64,000 bases of DNA from Streptomyces sp. NBC_00576 (GTDB taxonomy: Bacteria > Actinomycetota > Actinomycetes > Streptomycetales > Streptomycetaceae), in contig NZ_CP107780.1 in NCBI RefSeq assembly GCF_036345175.1, positions 3,658,001 through 3,722,000 on the forward strand, in the 5' to 3' direction. Shown here in pieces: positions 49,056 to 57,713 of this stretch (the first letter of the stretch is position 1; each line of letters begins with the position of its first letter). The notes under the pieces were generated by a model that was given only the letters and a program-made list of their open reading frames with translations, was not told where the DNA came from and did no database searches. A program made the translations under genes and the position numbers.

Positions 49056-51446
49056 TCAGCGATGCGCTGCCACCCAGGCGGCGATCTGGGTGCGGTTGGC
49101 GAAGCCGAGTTTGCCGAGGATGCGTTCCACGTGGCCTTCGGCGGTACGGCGGGCGATCGCCAGGCGGTCGGCGATCTGCTGGTTGGCGAGGCCCTCGGCG
49201 ACGAGCGCGGCGACCTCGGTCTCACGGCGGGTGAGGCCGGACGGCGGTTCGGGGCTCCGGTCGGCCGACTCGCCCTCCCCCAACGCGTAGTTGACGATCC
49301 CTGTGAGGTCGAAGGCCTTCCCACGAAGGTACGCCCGCTCGTACGCCCGTCGCCCGAGGCCCTCGCGTGCCCGGGTCTCGGCGTCCTGGCGTACGGAGTC
49401 GAAGGGGGTGGCCCTGGCGCTGTCGGCGCCGCCGAGCAGGACGGCGGCGCGTTCGTGGCCGTTCTCACGGTCGTGCTCGCGCTCGTGGTCGTGGTCGTCG
49501 GAGGCCGCGATGAGGGCGAGCAGGTCGAGGGTGGGGGCGATGCCGAGGACGTCGTGCAGGGTGTGCCCGATGCGCAGGGCCTCTCGGGCGGGTGGTTCGG
49601 CCCGGTGCCAGTCCGCGCGGGCCGTGTGGGCGAGGGCGAGGGCCCGCAGGACGCACGAGCGGACCCATTCCTCGCCGTACTCCTCGCACACCCGCAGGGC
49701 GTCCTCGCAGAAGGGGACCGCCCGGTCCGTCTCGCCCAACGAGGCCAGTGCACAGGCGAGTTGGACGCGTTCGAGGCCGGCGAGGCCGGTATGCCCGCCG
49801 GGTACGGGGTCCTGCGCCACGGTGTCCTCGAAGTGCCGCAGGGCGGCGGCCGGTTCGCCGTCGAGGAGCAGGCCGACCCCGACGGCGAACCCGGCGTGCG
49901 CGGCCTCGGCGGCGTCCCCGAGTCGCCGGGCGAGGTCGCGCGCTTCCTCGGCTCGCCGCCTGCCCCGGGCGCGGTCTTCCGGTGACCCGGTGAGCAGAGC
50001 GAGCAGCCCGGAGACCCACAGCGCCCGGGCCCGCTCACGGCTCGGCTCGGGGTTCGCTTCGAGGGCGCGGTCGAGCCAGTACCGACCCTCGCCGGGGGCG
50101 CCGCACGCGTACCAGTGGAACCAGAGGGTGCCGGCGAGACGGAGGGCGGCGAACGCGTCGTCGGGGGCGCCCCCGTTCGCCCCGAGGCTGAAGTCCAGAG
50201 CGGCGCGCAGGTTGGCCCGGTCGGCGTGGAGGCGGGCGGCCATGTGCTGTTGGCCGGGGCCGAACCAGGCCCGTTCGTACGCCGCCGCCCGAGCCTGCGT
50301 CCAGTCGCGGTGCCGGCGCCGGGTGGCCCGTTCCTCCCCGGGGCGCTGTCCCAACCGGTCGAGGCCGTACTGCCGGAGGGTGTCGAGCAGCCGGTACCGT
50401 ACGCCGCCGGCCGGGCCCGGTTCCCGGCTCAGTACGGACTTGCCGACCAGTTCGGTCACGGCTTCCAGGATGTCGTCGGTGCCCTCCCCGCACACGGCCT
50501 CCACCGTCTCCAGGTCGAAGTCTCCGGCCAGCACCGACGCCCGTGCCCACACCAACCGCTCGTCCGGCGTGCACAGTTGGTGGCTCCAGTCGACCGCCGC
50601 CCGCAGGCTGCGATGGCGGTGATCGGCGTGAATGTGAGTGTGGGTGTCGGTGTCGGTGTGGTGGTCGTCGTCTGTGCGGGCGAGCAGGTCGTCGATGTTC
50701 AGGTTGAGGCCGCCTGGGTCGGTCATGCGGGCCGCGGCGAGTTCGATCGCCAGGGGGAGGCCGTCCAGGCGGCGGCACAGGCGGGCCGCTGTGGTGCGGT
50801 TGGCGGGGGTGAGCGTGAAGCCCGGGACCGCTGCCGCGGCTCGGTCGGCGAAGAGCGCGAGGGCCGGGTGGCGGTGGGCCGCGGAGAGGTCGCTGTCCGG
50901 ATCGGGGGTCGGCAACGGCCGTACGTCCAGCAGGTGTTCCTCGGTCAGGCCCAGGCGGTGCCGGCTGGTGGCGAGGACACGTACGCCGGTGGTGCGGTGC
51001 AGGAGTGCGCCGGCGAGTTCGGCGCAGGCTCTGTGCAGGTGTTCGCAGTTGTCGAGGACCAGGAGGAGGCGGCGCGTTCCCAGCTGGTCGGCCAGGGCGT
51101 CCGGGGTCTGCGGCAGATGGCGCGTGGAGTGGTCGTACAGGCCCAACGCCTCGGCGGCGGCCCGCGGTACGAGGTCAGGGTCGGCCAGACCGGCCAGCTG
51201 CACGAAACGGACGCCGTCCGGGAAGGCGCGGGTCATGCGTGCCGCGACACGGGCGGCGAGGCGCGACTTGCCGACGCCGCCCGGCCCGGTCAGGGTGACG
51301 AGGCGGGCTCTTGCCAGCAGGGCGCGGGCTTCGGCCTGTTCGGCGCGGCGGTCGACGAAGCTCGTGGTCTCGACGGGCGGTTCGGCCGGTGTTCGGCAGA
51401 CCGTCGCCGGTGATCGGCGATCCGTTCGTGGCGCTGATCCGCCCAT
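49056..51446 (-). CDS. large ATPase-LuxR transcriptional regulator
   Basis: 796 residues. NB-ARC/AfsR-like ATPase at the N-terminus (VTLTGPGGVGKSRLAARVAA Walker A; RLLLVLDNCEHLHRACAELA Walker B-like; VRVLATSRHRLGLTEEHLLD), then a helical TPR-like middle (AALRHFEDTVAQD, VQLACALASLGETDRAVPFC). A C-terminal LuxR domain ends the protein (SGLTRRETEVAALVAEGLAN, QQIADRLAIARRTAEGHVER). A His/Asp/Thr-rich loop (DDDHHTDTDTHTHIHADHRH) near residue 265 is unusual and may bind metal. It probably controls a nearby or distant operon. Confidence 0.92.
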   Translation of the reverse strand: MGGSAPRTDRRSPATVCRTPAEPPVETTSFVDRRAEQAEARALLARARLVTLTGPGGVGKSRLAARVAARMTRAFPDGVRFVQLAGLADPDLVPRAAAEALGLYDHSTRHLPQTPDALADQLGTRRLLLVLDNCEHLHRACAELAGALLHRTTGVRVLATSRHRLGLTEEHLLDVRPLPTPDPDSDLSAAHRHPALALFADRAAAAVPGFTLTPANRTTAARLCRRLDGLPLAIELAAARMTDPGGLNLNIDDLLARTDDDHHTDTDTHTHIHADHRHRSLRAAVDWSHQLCTPDERLVWARASVLAGDFDLETVEAVCGEGTDDILEAVTELVGKSVLSREPGPAGGVRYRLLDTLRQYGLDRLGQRPGEERATRRRHRDWTQARAAAYERAWFGPGQQHMAARLHADRANLRAALDFSLGANGGAPDDAFAALRLAGTLWFHWYACGAPGEGRYWLDRALEANPEPSRERARALWVSGLLALLTGSPEDRARGRRRAEEARDLARRLGDAAEAAHAGFAVGVGLLLDGEPAAALRHFEDTVAQDPVPGGHTGLAGLERVQLACALASLGETDRAVPFCEDALRVCEEYGEEWVRSCVLRALALAHTARADWHRAEPPAREALRIGHTLHDVLGIAPTLDLLALIAASDDHDHEREHDRENGHERAAVLLGGADSARATPFDSVRQDAETRAREGLGRRAYERAYLRGKAFDLTGIVNYALGEGESADRSPEPPSGLTRRETEVAALVAEGLANQQIADRLAIARRTAEGHVERILGKLGFANRTQIAAWVAAHR

Positions 51447-51727
51447 GATCAGTACCTTCCAACAGCTCCCTGCAGTTCACACACGCAGGTCACACGCACG
51501 TGTGCACTTGGCGAGGAGCCACGACGGACGGCGTGGGCACGCGTATCCTCCCCCCTTCTCGGCCAGCCGGTTCACGTCCTCACCCTTTATGCGCTCTTGA
51601 CCTGCCCATGTCATAGCCGCACGATGAGCCGCACACCCGCACCAGTCCGTCGCACCGAAGAACCACCCCCCGCTCCACTCCCCAGCTTCCGGAGAACCCG
51701 GAACTCCCGGAGAAATCAGGAGACTTC
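51447..51727. other. intergenic region upstream of the carboxypeptidase gene
   Basis: About 280 bases, divergent from the LuxR regulator, so both promoters should lie here. It contains ACACACGCAGGTCACACGCACGTG-like GT/CA repeats near 51479. I cannot assign boxes. Confidence 0.35.
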
Positions 51728-53092
51728 ATGCGACTTCGCATACGAGGCTCAGGCGCCCGCAGCGGCCGACGGTCCGCCGCCGCCGTCGGCCTGCTGTCCC
51801 TCGCCCTCGCCGTCGGCGTCACCTCCACGACACCCGACGCCATCGCGACCAGCGCCAAGCGCCCAGCGGCTTCGGCGGACGACATCCGCCAGTACGAGAT
51901 CAACTTCGCGAACTCCACGTCCGACGTCCGTACCGACATCATGGCGTCGGGTGTGACCGTGGACGAGGCCGACGAGGAGAGGGTCGTGGTCTCCGGCCGC
52001 GCCGACCAGGCCAAGAAACTGGCCCAACGCGGCTACGAGATCACCCTGTTGGGCTCGGGCTCGGCCCCGGACCGCTCCAGCAGCGCCGACGACGTACGGC
52101 TGCTCGACTTCCCCACGGCCGACTCCCGCTATCACAACTACGCGGAGATGACGACGGAGATCAACTCCCTTGTCTCGGCCAACTCCTCCATCGCCAGCCA
52201 GCGCGTCATCGGCACCTCGTACTCGGGCCGGAACATCGTCGCCATCAAGCTCAGCGACAACGTCGGCACCGACGAGGCCGAGCCCGAGGTGCTGTTCACC
52301 CATCACCAGCACGCCCGTGAGCATCTCACCGTCGAGATGGCGCTCTACCTGCTGCGCAATCTGACCTCCACCTACGCCACCGACTCCCGGGTCAAGTCGA
52401 TGATCGACTCCCGTGAGATCTGGATCATCCCGGACCTCAACCCGGACGGCGGCGAGTACGACATCGCGACCGGCTCGTACCGCTCGTGGCGCAAGAACCG
52501 CCAGCCCAACAGCGGTTCGTCCAACGTCGGCACGGACCTCAACCGCAACTGGAACTACCGCTTCGGCTGCTGCGGCGGTTCCTCCGGCTCGACCTCGTCG
52601 GAGACGTACCGCGGTGCGTCCGCCGAGTCCGCGCCCGAGGTCAAGGTGGTCGCCAACTTCGTCCGCAGCCGGGTCGTCGGCGGCGTCCAGCAGATCAAGA
52701 CGGGCATCGACTTCCACACGTACAGCGAACTGGTGCTGTGGCCCTTCGGGTACACCACCGCCAACACCACGACAGGCATGACCCAGGACGACCGGGACGC
52801 CTTCGCCACGGTCGGCGGGAAGATGGCCGCGAGCAACGGCTACACGCCCGAGCAGTCCAGCGACCTGTACATCACGGACGGCTCGATCGACGACTACCTC
52901 TGGGGCAGTCAGAAGATCTTCTCGTACACCTTCGAGATGTACCCGTCGTCCAGCTCGGGTGGCGGGTTCTATCCGCCCGACGAGGTGATCGACCGGGAGA
53001 CGGCCCGTAACCGGGATGCGGTGCTTCAGCTTCTCGAGAACTCGGACTGCATGTACCGGTCCATCGGGAAGCAGGCCCAGTACTGCAGCTAG
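51728..53092 (+). CDS. secreted M14 zinc carboxypeptidase (carboxypeptidase T-like)
   Basis: 454 residues. Signal peptide (residues 1-40, SAAAVGLLSLALAVGVTSTT) and a propeptide-like region (VTVDEADEERVVVSGRADQA). The M14 catalytic domain has VLFTHHQHAREHLTVEMALY (zinc HxxE), WIIPDLNPDGGEYDIATGSY, GTDLNRNWNYRFGCCGGSSG, IDFHTYSELVLWPFGYTTAN (third zinc His) and YTFEMYPSSSSGGGFYPPDE (catalytic Glu). AGGAG precedes the ATG. It removes C-terminal residues from extracellular peptides. Confidence 0.95.
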   Translation: MRLRIRGSGARSGRRSAAAVGLLSLALAVGVTSTTPDAIATSAKRPAASADDIRQYEINFANSTSDVRTDIMASGVTVDEADEERVVVSGRADQAKKLAQRGYEITLLGSGSAPDRSSSADDVRLLDFPTADSRYHNYAEMTTEINSLVSANSSIASQRVIGTSYSGRNIVAIKLSDNVGTDEAEPEVLFTHHQHAREHLTVEMALYLLRNLTSTYATDSRVKSMIDSREIWIIPDLNPDGGEYDIATGSYRSWRKNRQPNSGSSNVGTDLNRNWNYRFGCCGGSSGSTSSETYRGASAESAPEVKVVANFVRSRVVGGVQQIKTGIDFHTYSELVLWPFGYTTANTTTGMTQDDRDAFATVGGKMAASNGYTPEQSSDLYITDGSIDDYLWGSQKIFSYTFEMYPSSSSGGGFYPPDEVIDRETARNRDAVLQLLENSDCMYRSIGKQAQYCS

Positions 53093-53112
53093 GGGTTGCC
53101 GAGTGAGGTGGT

Positions 53113-53155
53113 CGGGGAACTGCGGCTCCGCTGTGGCTGAGCGCGCAGTTCCCCG
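53113..53155. terminator. Streptomyces intergenic hairpin between convergent genes
   Basis: CGGGGAACTGCG pairs exactly with CGCAGTTCCCCG over 12 bp. This is the well-known dispersed Streptomyces intergenic repeat. It lies between the 3' ends of the carboxypeptidase (plus) and the acidic protein (minus), so it serves as a bidirectional terminator. Confidence 0.75.
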
Positions 53156-53161
53156 CGCCCC

Positions 53162-53785
53162 TTAAGAGGCGCTCTCCTCAGCCTCTTCGGCGGCTACCGC
53201 CTCTTCGGCGTCTTTCTCGTCTTTCTCGTCTTTCTCGTCTTTCTCGTCTTTCTCGTCTTTCTCGTCTTTCTCGTCTTCGAAGTAGGTGTCCAGGACCGCG
53301 TCCAGCTCCGTTTCCCACTCCTGGTGCTGGGACTTCGCCTTCGCCTCGATCTCGACCGGGTACCAGCGGCGGTCCGGGGTGTGGACCGTCACCGTGAACC
53401 GCTTGCCGAAGCGTGACGTCTCCGTCTCCACGGCCCCGATCTCGTCCCAGCGGAACTCGCACTCCTGGTCGTCCAGGTAGAGCCGTACGCCGCTGTGGTC
53501 GGCGATGATCTTCGCCCGGCGGTCGGACGCCTCGAAGACCGGGCCCTCGGGGGCCTCTGTCTCGATCTCTGCCTCGGTCTCCGCTTCCGCTTCCTCTTCC
53601 GCTTCGGCCGCCGAGGTGGCCTCCCCCGGCGCGGCCTCCTCCGCCGACTCCGGGACCCCGTCCTCCGGCTCGGCCGGCACGGGTGAAGTGAGCCCGGGGA
53701 TGGCCGCCGGGTCGACCGCGGCGGTTTCCAGGGGCTGGCTGCTCGAACCTATGCGCTGCTCCACAGGCGGAAGTATGGCGGACAT
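53162..53785 (-). CDS. acidic hypothetical protein with an EKD tandem repeat
   Basis: 207 residues. An acidic disordered N-terminal half (EDGVPESAEEAAPGEATSAA, AEEEAEAETEAEIETEAPEG), a beta-rich middle (AKIIADHSGVRLYLDDQECE, FRWDEIGAVETETSRFGKRF, TVTVHTPDRRWYPVEIEAKA) and a C-terminal acidic tail with seven EKD units. The middle looks like a PH-like fold, a common core in actinobacterial hypothetical proteins. ATG at 53785. No operon partner; the function is unknown. Confidence 0.8.
   Translation of the reverse strand: MSAILPPVEQRIGSSSQPLETAAVDPAAIPGLTSPVPAEPEDGVPESAEEAAPGEATSAAEAEEEAEAETEAEIETEAPEGPVFEASDRRAKIIADHSGVRLYLDDQECEFRWDEIGAVETETSRFGKRFTVTVHTPDRRWYPVEIEAKAKSQHQEWETELDAVLDTYFEDEKDEKDEKDEKDEKDEKDEKDAEEAVAAEEAEESAS
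53211..53273. repeat. 9-bp tandem repeat inside the acidic protein gene
   Basis: TCTTTCTCG is repeated seven times exactly, coding for (EKD)n on the minus strand. Length change by any number of units keeps the frame, so the tail length is likely variable between strains. Confidence 0.93.
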
Positions 53786-53878
53786 TGCTGTGTCATGGGA
53801 CAGCAGGGGCCAGAGAGATCAAGCGAGATCAAGACAGATCACTCGCCCACAGCCCCTTGCCCACACGAACACGCTCAC

Positions 53879-54310
53879 CTAGCCGAGCACCGCCAGAGCG
53901 TCGATCTCGATCAGGAGCCCCTTGGGCAACCCGACGTACACCGTGGTCCGGGCGGCAGCCGCCCCCTCCAGCCCGGCGAAGTACCGGTCGTAGATCGCGT
54001 TGAACTCGGCGAAGTGATCGACGTCCGTGAGGTAGACGCGGATCATCATCACGTCGTCCCAGCTCGCGCCGCCCTCCTCCAGGATGGCCTTGACGTTGGC
54101 GAGCGTCTGGAGGGTCTGCTCGGCCAGGGTCGGCCCGGCGGGCGTCGGCGGCTGCCCCTCGACGGCGGGCAGGAAGCCGACCTGACCGGCGACCTGCAGG
54201 ATGTTCCCCTTCCGCACACCGTGGGAGAACCTGGCGGGCGGGGTGGCGTGGGTCTTCGGCGTGAGCGCGATCTTGTCCGTCTTGCCTGTCATGTCTGTCA
54301 TGTCTGTCAT
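53879..54310 (-). CDS. RidA-family enamine/imine deaminase
   Basis: 143 residues. PPARFSHGVRKGNILQVAGQ, VGFLPAV, LANVKAILEEGGASWDDVMM, IRVYLTDVDHFAEFNAIYDR and LPKGLLIEIDALAVLG are typical of the RidA fold, including the Arg/Glu substrate contacts near the C-terminus. It hydrolyses reactive imines formed by PLP enzymes. It is coupled to the IclR gene (ATGA overlap), in line with the PLP-type amino acid deaminase encoded by the same locus. The Met/Thr/Asp repeat (MTDMTDMT) at the start is repeat-derived; a later start is possible. Confidence 0.9.
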   Translation of the reverse strand: MTDMTDMTGKTDKIALTPKTHATPPARFSHGVRKGNILQVAGQVGFLPAVEGQPPTPAGPTLAEQTLQTLANVKAILEEGGASWDDVMMIRVYLTDVDHFAEFNAIYDRYFAGLEGAAAARTTVYVGLPKGLLIEIDALAVLG

Positions 54311-55083
54311 GGAGTGGATTCCTTGGCTTCCTTGGCTGCTGGAGTTCTGCCGGAGTACTCACCGCTGATGACATCCGCGGTACGGCGCACCAGCGGAAGC
54401 AGGGTGAGGAGTTCGTCGGCGGTGACGACGACGTTCGGGGCGGAGACGGACATGGCGGCGACCACGCGTCCGTCGGTACCGCGGACCGGGGCGGCGACGC
54501 AGTTGATGGACTCCTCGTGACCGCCGAGGTCGGTGGCCCAGCCCTGGTCGCGCACCTTCTCCAACTCCCCTAGGAAAGCGAGGGCGTTGGGGGTGGAGCG
54601 GGAGGTGTACATGGGGTAGTCGAACTTGTCGGCGAGCGCGCGCCGCTCGGTCTCGGGCAGATCGGCGAGCAGCAGCTTCGCGACGGCGGCGACGGTGATG
54701 GCGACGGGCTTCCCGATCCGCGAGTACATGCGCACCGGGTAGCGGCTCTCGACCTTGTCGATGTACAGCACCTCGCCCTCCTCGTGCACGGCGAGGTGGA
54801 CGGTGTGCCCGCACTGCTCGTTGAGGCGTACGAGGTGGGGGTGGGCGATCTCCCGGATGTCGAGGTTCTCGACGGCTTCCTGGGCGAGCGCGAAGAGGCG
54901 GGCGCCGAGACGGTAGCGCTGGTCGGACTGGCGGTAGACGAGCCCGTGCTCGTGCAGGGTGCGCAGCAGCCGCAGGGCGGTGGATTTGTGGACGCCGAGC
55001 CGGTCGGCGACCTTGCCGAGGTCGGCGGGGCCCTCGGCGAGCAACGGCAGGATGCTCAGCGCGCGGTCGACGGTCTGGCTCAT
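54307..55083 (-). CDS. IclR-family transcriptional regulator
   Basis: 258 residues. N-terminal winged helix (QTVDRALSILPLLAEGPADL, GKVADRLGVHKSTALRLLRT, LHEHGLVYRQSDQRYRLGAR) and a C-terminal effector-binding domain (GHTVHLAVHEEGEVLYIDKV, SRIGKPVAITVAAVAKLLLA, CVAAPVRGTDGRVVAAMSVS). ATG at 55083 shares ATGA with the sugar kinase stop. It probably represses the kinase and the divergent deaminase/deacylase operon through the inverted repeat at 56353. Confidence 0.93.
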   Translation of the reverse strand: MSQTVDRALSILPLLAEGPADLGKVADRLGVHKSTALRLLRTLHEHGLVYRQSDQRYRLGARLFALAQEAVENLDIREIAHPHLVRLNEQCGHTVHLAVHEEGEVLYIDKVESRYPVRMYSRIGKPVAITVAAVAKLLLADLPETERRALADKFDYPMYTSRSTPNALAFLGELEKVRDQGWATDLGGHEESINCVAAPVRGTDGRVVAAMSVSAPNVVVTADELLTLLPLVRRTADVISGEYSGRTPAAKEAKESTP

Positions 55084-56255
55084 GGGGTGCGTACCTCCTC
55101 CTCGGTCCGGTGCACGTCCTGGTGCGGATCCTGGTGCGGATCCTGGGCCTGGGTGGTCCAGCCGGGGCCGAGTCGAAGTGTCTCCCACGCACGCTTGTCG
55201 AGAGCGACCAGTCGATCGGCGTGGTCGCGGGCGGGCGGTGCGGCCAGGTCGCCGGGGGCGGTGAGGACGGCGGCGGCCATGAGGTGGCCGTGCCGGAGGC
55301 GGTCCGGTACGGGGAGGCCGCGCAGGGTGGCGGCGAGGAACCCGGCGGCGAAGGCGTCACCGGCGCCGACTGCCGCGACGACGTCGACGTGGGGCGCCCG
55401 GACGTGGGTGGAGACGCAGTCGGCGTCCTCCAGCCTTTCCGGTCCGTCCAGCCCGTCCAGCCCGTCCAGGCCAGCCAGTCCGGCCAGTCCGGCCAGTCCG
55501 GCCTGCCCGTCGGAGTCCTTGTGGAAGGCGACAGCCCCGCCCTTGCCCAGCTTGACGACCACGAGCCCCGGCTCGGGCAGCGCCCCCGCGATATCGCCCG
55601 CGCCACGCAACCCCCACGCGGCCTCCGCCTCATCGGCCCCGACGAAGACGAGGTCGGCCCGCCGGGCCAGATCCAGCAGAACGCGGGGACCGTCGCTGTC
55701 GGCCCACAGCCCTTGGCGGAAGTTGACGTCGAAGGAGACGAGTGGCCGCCCCGCCCGGGGCTCCGTCAGCTCCCACAGAAGGTCGAGGCAGTCGCCGGAC
55801 AAGGCCGCCGTGATCCCGGACAGATGCAGCACCCGCCCCGCGCGCGCCGCCTCCAGATCCACGCTCCCCGCCGACATCACCGAGGCCGCCGACCCGGCCC
55901 GGTAGTACGCCACCTCGTGCGCGTCGGTCGCCCGGTCCCCCGCCGTACGGAAGTACACCCCCGTCGGACGCGCCGGATCACGCTGTACGAACGCCACGTC
56001 CACCCCGTACGACCCGATCGCCTCGACCAGGTGGTCGCCGAAGCCGTCGTCGCCGACGCGGCTGATCCAGCGGGCGGAGTGGCCGGCGGCCGCGAGAGCG
56101 CATGCCACGTTGGACTCGGCGCCGCCGATGGTCCGGTCGAAGGACGGGACGTCGGCGAGGCGGCCCGGCCGGGAGGGCAGGAAGGTGACCATGGACTCGC
56201 CGAGCGCGACGACGTCCACGACGTCGGGGGCGTTACAGGGTCCGGTGAGGGTCAC
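55080..56255 (-). CDS. PfkB-family sugar kinase (2-keto-3-deoxygluconate-kinase-like)
   Basis: 391 residues. PfkB signatures: VVALGESMVTFLPSRPGRLA, GAESNVACALAAAGHSARWI (glycine-rich N-terminal motif), and AVGAGDAFAAGFLAATLRGL (C-terminal motif with the catalytic Asp in GAGD). An unusual insert GLAGLAGLAGLDGLDGLDGP lies between the two halves, coded by a 9-base tandem repeat. It phosphorylates a sugar acid or similar. GTG at 56255 has GGAGCTAC upstream. It is divergent from the D-amino-acid genes and cotranscribed with iclR and ridA. Confidence 0.9.
   Translation of the reverse strand: MTLTGPCNAPDVVDVVALGESMVTFLPSRPGRLADVPSFDRTIGGAESNVACALAAAGHSARWISRVGDDGFGDHLVEAIGSYGVDVAFVQRDPARPTGVYFRTAGDRATDAHEVAYYRAGSAASVMSAGSVDLEAARAGRVLHLSGITAALSGDCLDLLWELTEPRAGRPLVSFDVNFRQGLWADSDGPRVLLDLARRADLVFVGADEAEAAWGLRGAGDIAGALPEPGLVVVKLGKGGAVAFHKDSDGQAGLAGLAGLAGLDGLDGLDGPERLEDADCVSTHVRAPHVDVVAAVGAGDAFAAGFLAATLRGLPVPDRLRHGHLMAAAVLTAPGDLAAPPARDHADRLVALDKRAWETLRLGPGWTTQAQDPHQDPHQDVHRTEEEVRTP
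55446..55503. repeat. 9-bp tandem repeat inside the kinase gene
   Basis: Six 9-base units in two flavours (GTCCAGCCC and GGCCAGTCC) code for alternating GLD and GLA triplets. In frame, so the insert length may vary without breaking the enzyme. Confidence 0.88.
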
Positions 56256-56352
56256 GATCGTCGTAGCTCCTAGATGGTGCGGGGGAGGCGGCGGCTCCGT
56301 TGACCCCGCGTTGGGCGAGATGTTAGACAGCAGTGAGCGATATACGCAATGA

Positions 56353-56373
56353 GCGTTGCATGTAGCGCAACGC
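56353..56373. promoter_or_regulatory. inverted repeat, likely IclR operator
   Basis: GCGTTGC-ATGTAGC-GCAACGC is a 7-bp-arm palindrome with a 7-base spacer, 25 bases upstream of the deaminase ATG. Another half-site (CGCAA at 56345) extends it to the left. It lies in the divergent promoter region shared with the kinase-iclR-ridA operon. Binding by the local IclR protein is inferred. Confidence 0.6.
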
Positions 56374-56397
56374 ATCGCATCCGATCGGGGAGGTTCC

Positions 56398-57702
56398 ATG
56401 GCCACCGGGAGCACCGAGGGCAGCAAGAGCACCGGGGCGCTCGCGCGTCTGGCCGCCGAACGCGTCGACGCCCGTTTCAAGGGCCTCCCACCGGACGCCG
56501 ACGGCCTGACGGTCGACGAGCTGACCGCCCAGCGCCGCAACCTCTTCACCGGCGGCTTCACCACCCCCGTGCTGGCCCTCTCCGCCGAGCGCCTCACCCA
56601 CAACCTGGAACTGATGGAGACGTACGCGGCCCGCCACGGCCTCTCCTTCGCCCCGCACGGCAAGACCTCCATGGCCCCCCAGCTCTTCCACCGCCAGCTC
56701 GACCACGGCGCCTGGGGCATCACTCTCGCGGTCCCGCACCAGGTGCGCGTCGCCCGCGCCTTCGGCGTCCAACGGGTCTTCCTGGCGAATGAGCTGATGG
56801 ACCCGGCGGCTCTCCGCTGGATCGCCACGGAACTGGCAGCCGACCCCGGCTTCCACTTCATCTGCTACGTCGACTCCGTGCGCGGGGTGCAACTGATGGA
56901 CGCGGCTCTCACGGGGACGGCTGCCCGTCCACTGGACGTGGTCGTGGAACTCGGCGCCGGCGAGGGCGCCCGGACCGGCGTGCGTACGGAGGCGGAGTGC
57001 GCGGCGGTCGCGGACGCGGTGGCCGCCGCAGGGACGCTGCGGCTGGTCGGGGTCGCGGGGTACGAGGGTGAGGTGCCGCGGGCCGACCCGGAGCGGGTGC
57101 GGGCGTGGCTGCGGAGGCTGGTGGCGCTGGCGGCGGACTTCGACAAGGCGGGGCGGTTCGCCGACGCGTCCATCGAGGAGATCGTGGTGAGCGCCGGCGG
57201 CAGCGCCTGGTTCGACGCGGTCGCCGACGTGTTCGCGGAGATCCCCGAACTGTCGCTCCCCGTCCTGAAGTTGCTGCGCTCGGGGGCGTACGTCTCGCAC
57301 GACGACGGCCACTATCGCAAGATCACCCCGTTCAACCGGGTCCCCGAGGAGGGTGCCCTGGAGCCCGCCTTCCGGCTCTGGACGCAGGTCGTCTCCCGCC
57401 CCTCTCCCGAGCAGGCCTTCGTGAACGCGGGCAAGCGGGACGCGGCGTACGACCTCGACCTGCCGTTTCCCCAGGTGGTCCGCAGGGAGGGGGGCCCGGA
57501 ACGACCCGCCACCGGCATCTCGGTCACCGGTCTCTCCGACCAGCACGCCTGGCTGCGTACGGCCCCGGAGGCGGACCTGGAGGTCGGCGATTGGCTGGGC
57601 CTGGGCCTGTCCCACCCGTGCACGTCCTTCGACAAGTGGCAGCTGATTCCGCTGGCCGAGGCGGACGGCACGGTCGTCGACTACATCCGTACGTTCTTCT
57701 AG
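56398..57702 (+). CDS. PLP-dependent amino acid deaminase / D-threonine-aldolase-like alanine racemase-fold enzyme
   Basis: 434 residues. An alanine-racemase-like PLP barrel near the N-terminus (TPVLALSAERLTHNLELMET, GLSFAPHGKTSMAPQLFHRQ with the PLP Lys in HGKTSM) and a D-serine-dehydratase-like C-terminal domain (PLPFPQVVRREGGPERPATG, LGLGLSHPCTSFDKWQLIPL, with His/Cys able to bind zinc). Enzymes of this fold deaminate or cleave D-amino acids. It starts the plus-strand operon; RidA on the other side would remove its imine product. Confidence 0.87.
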   Translation: MATGSTEGSKSTGALARLAAERVDARFKGLPPDADGLTVDELTAQRRNLFTGGFTTPVLALSAERLTHNLELMETYAARHGLSFAPHGKTSMAPQLFHRQLDHGAWGITLAVPHQVRVARAFGVQRVFLANELMDPAALRWIATELAADPGFHFICYVDSVRGVQLMDAALTGTAARPLDVVVELGAGEGARTGVRTEAECAAVADAVAAAGTLRLVGVAGYEGEVPRADPERVRAWLRRLVALAADFDKAGRFADASIEEIVVSAGGSAWFDAVADVFAEIPELSLPVLKLLRSGAYVSHDDGHYRKITPFNRVPEEGALEPAFRLWTQVVSRPSPEQAFVNAGKRDAAYDLDLPFPQVVRREGGPERPATGISVTGLSDQHAWLRTAPEADLEVGDWLGLGLSHPCTSFDKWQLIPLAEADGTVVDYIRTFF

Positions 57703-57713
57703 GGGACTCAGCC

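Noticed and set aside
47369..49234. A 621-residue plus-strand frame opposite the Nramp-like gene
   Set aside because: Shadow frame; the minus strand encodes a clear transporter.
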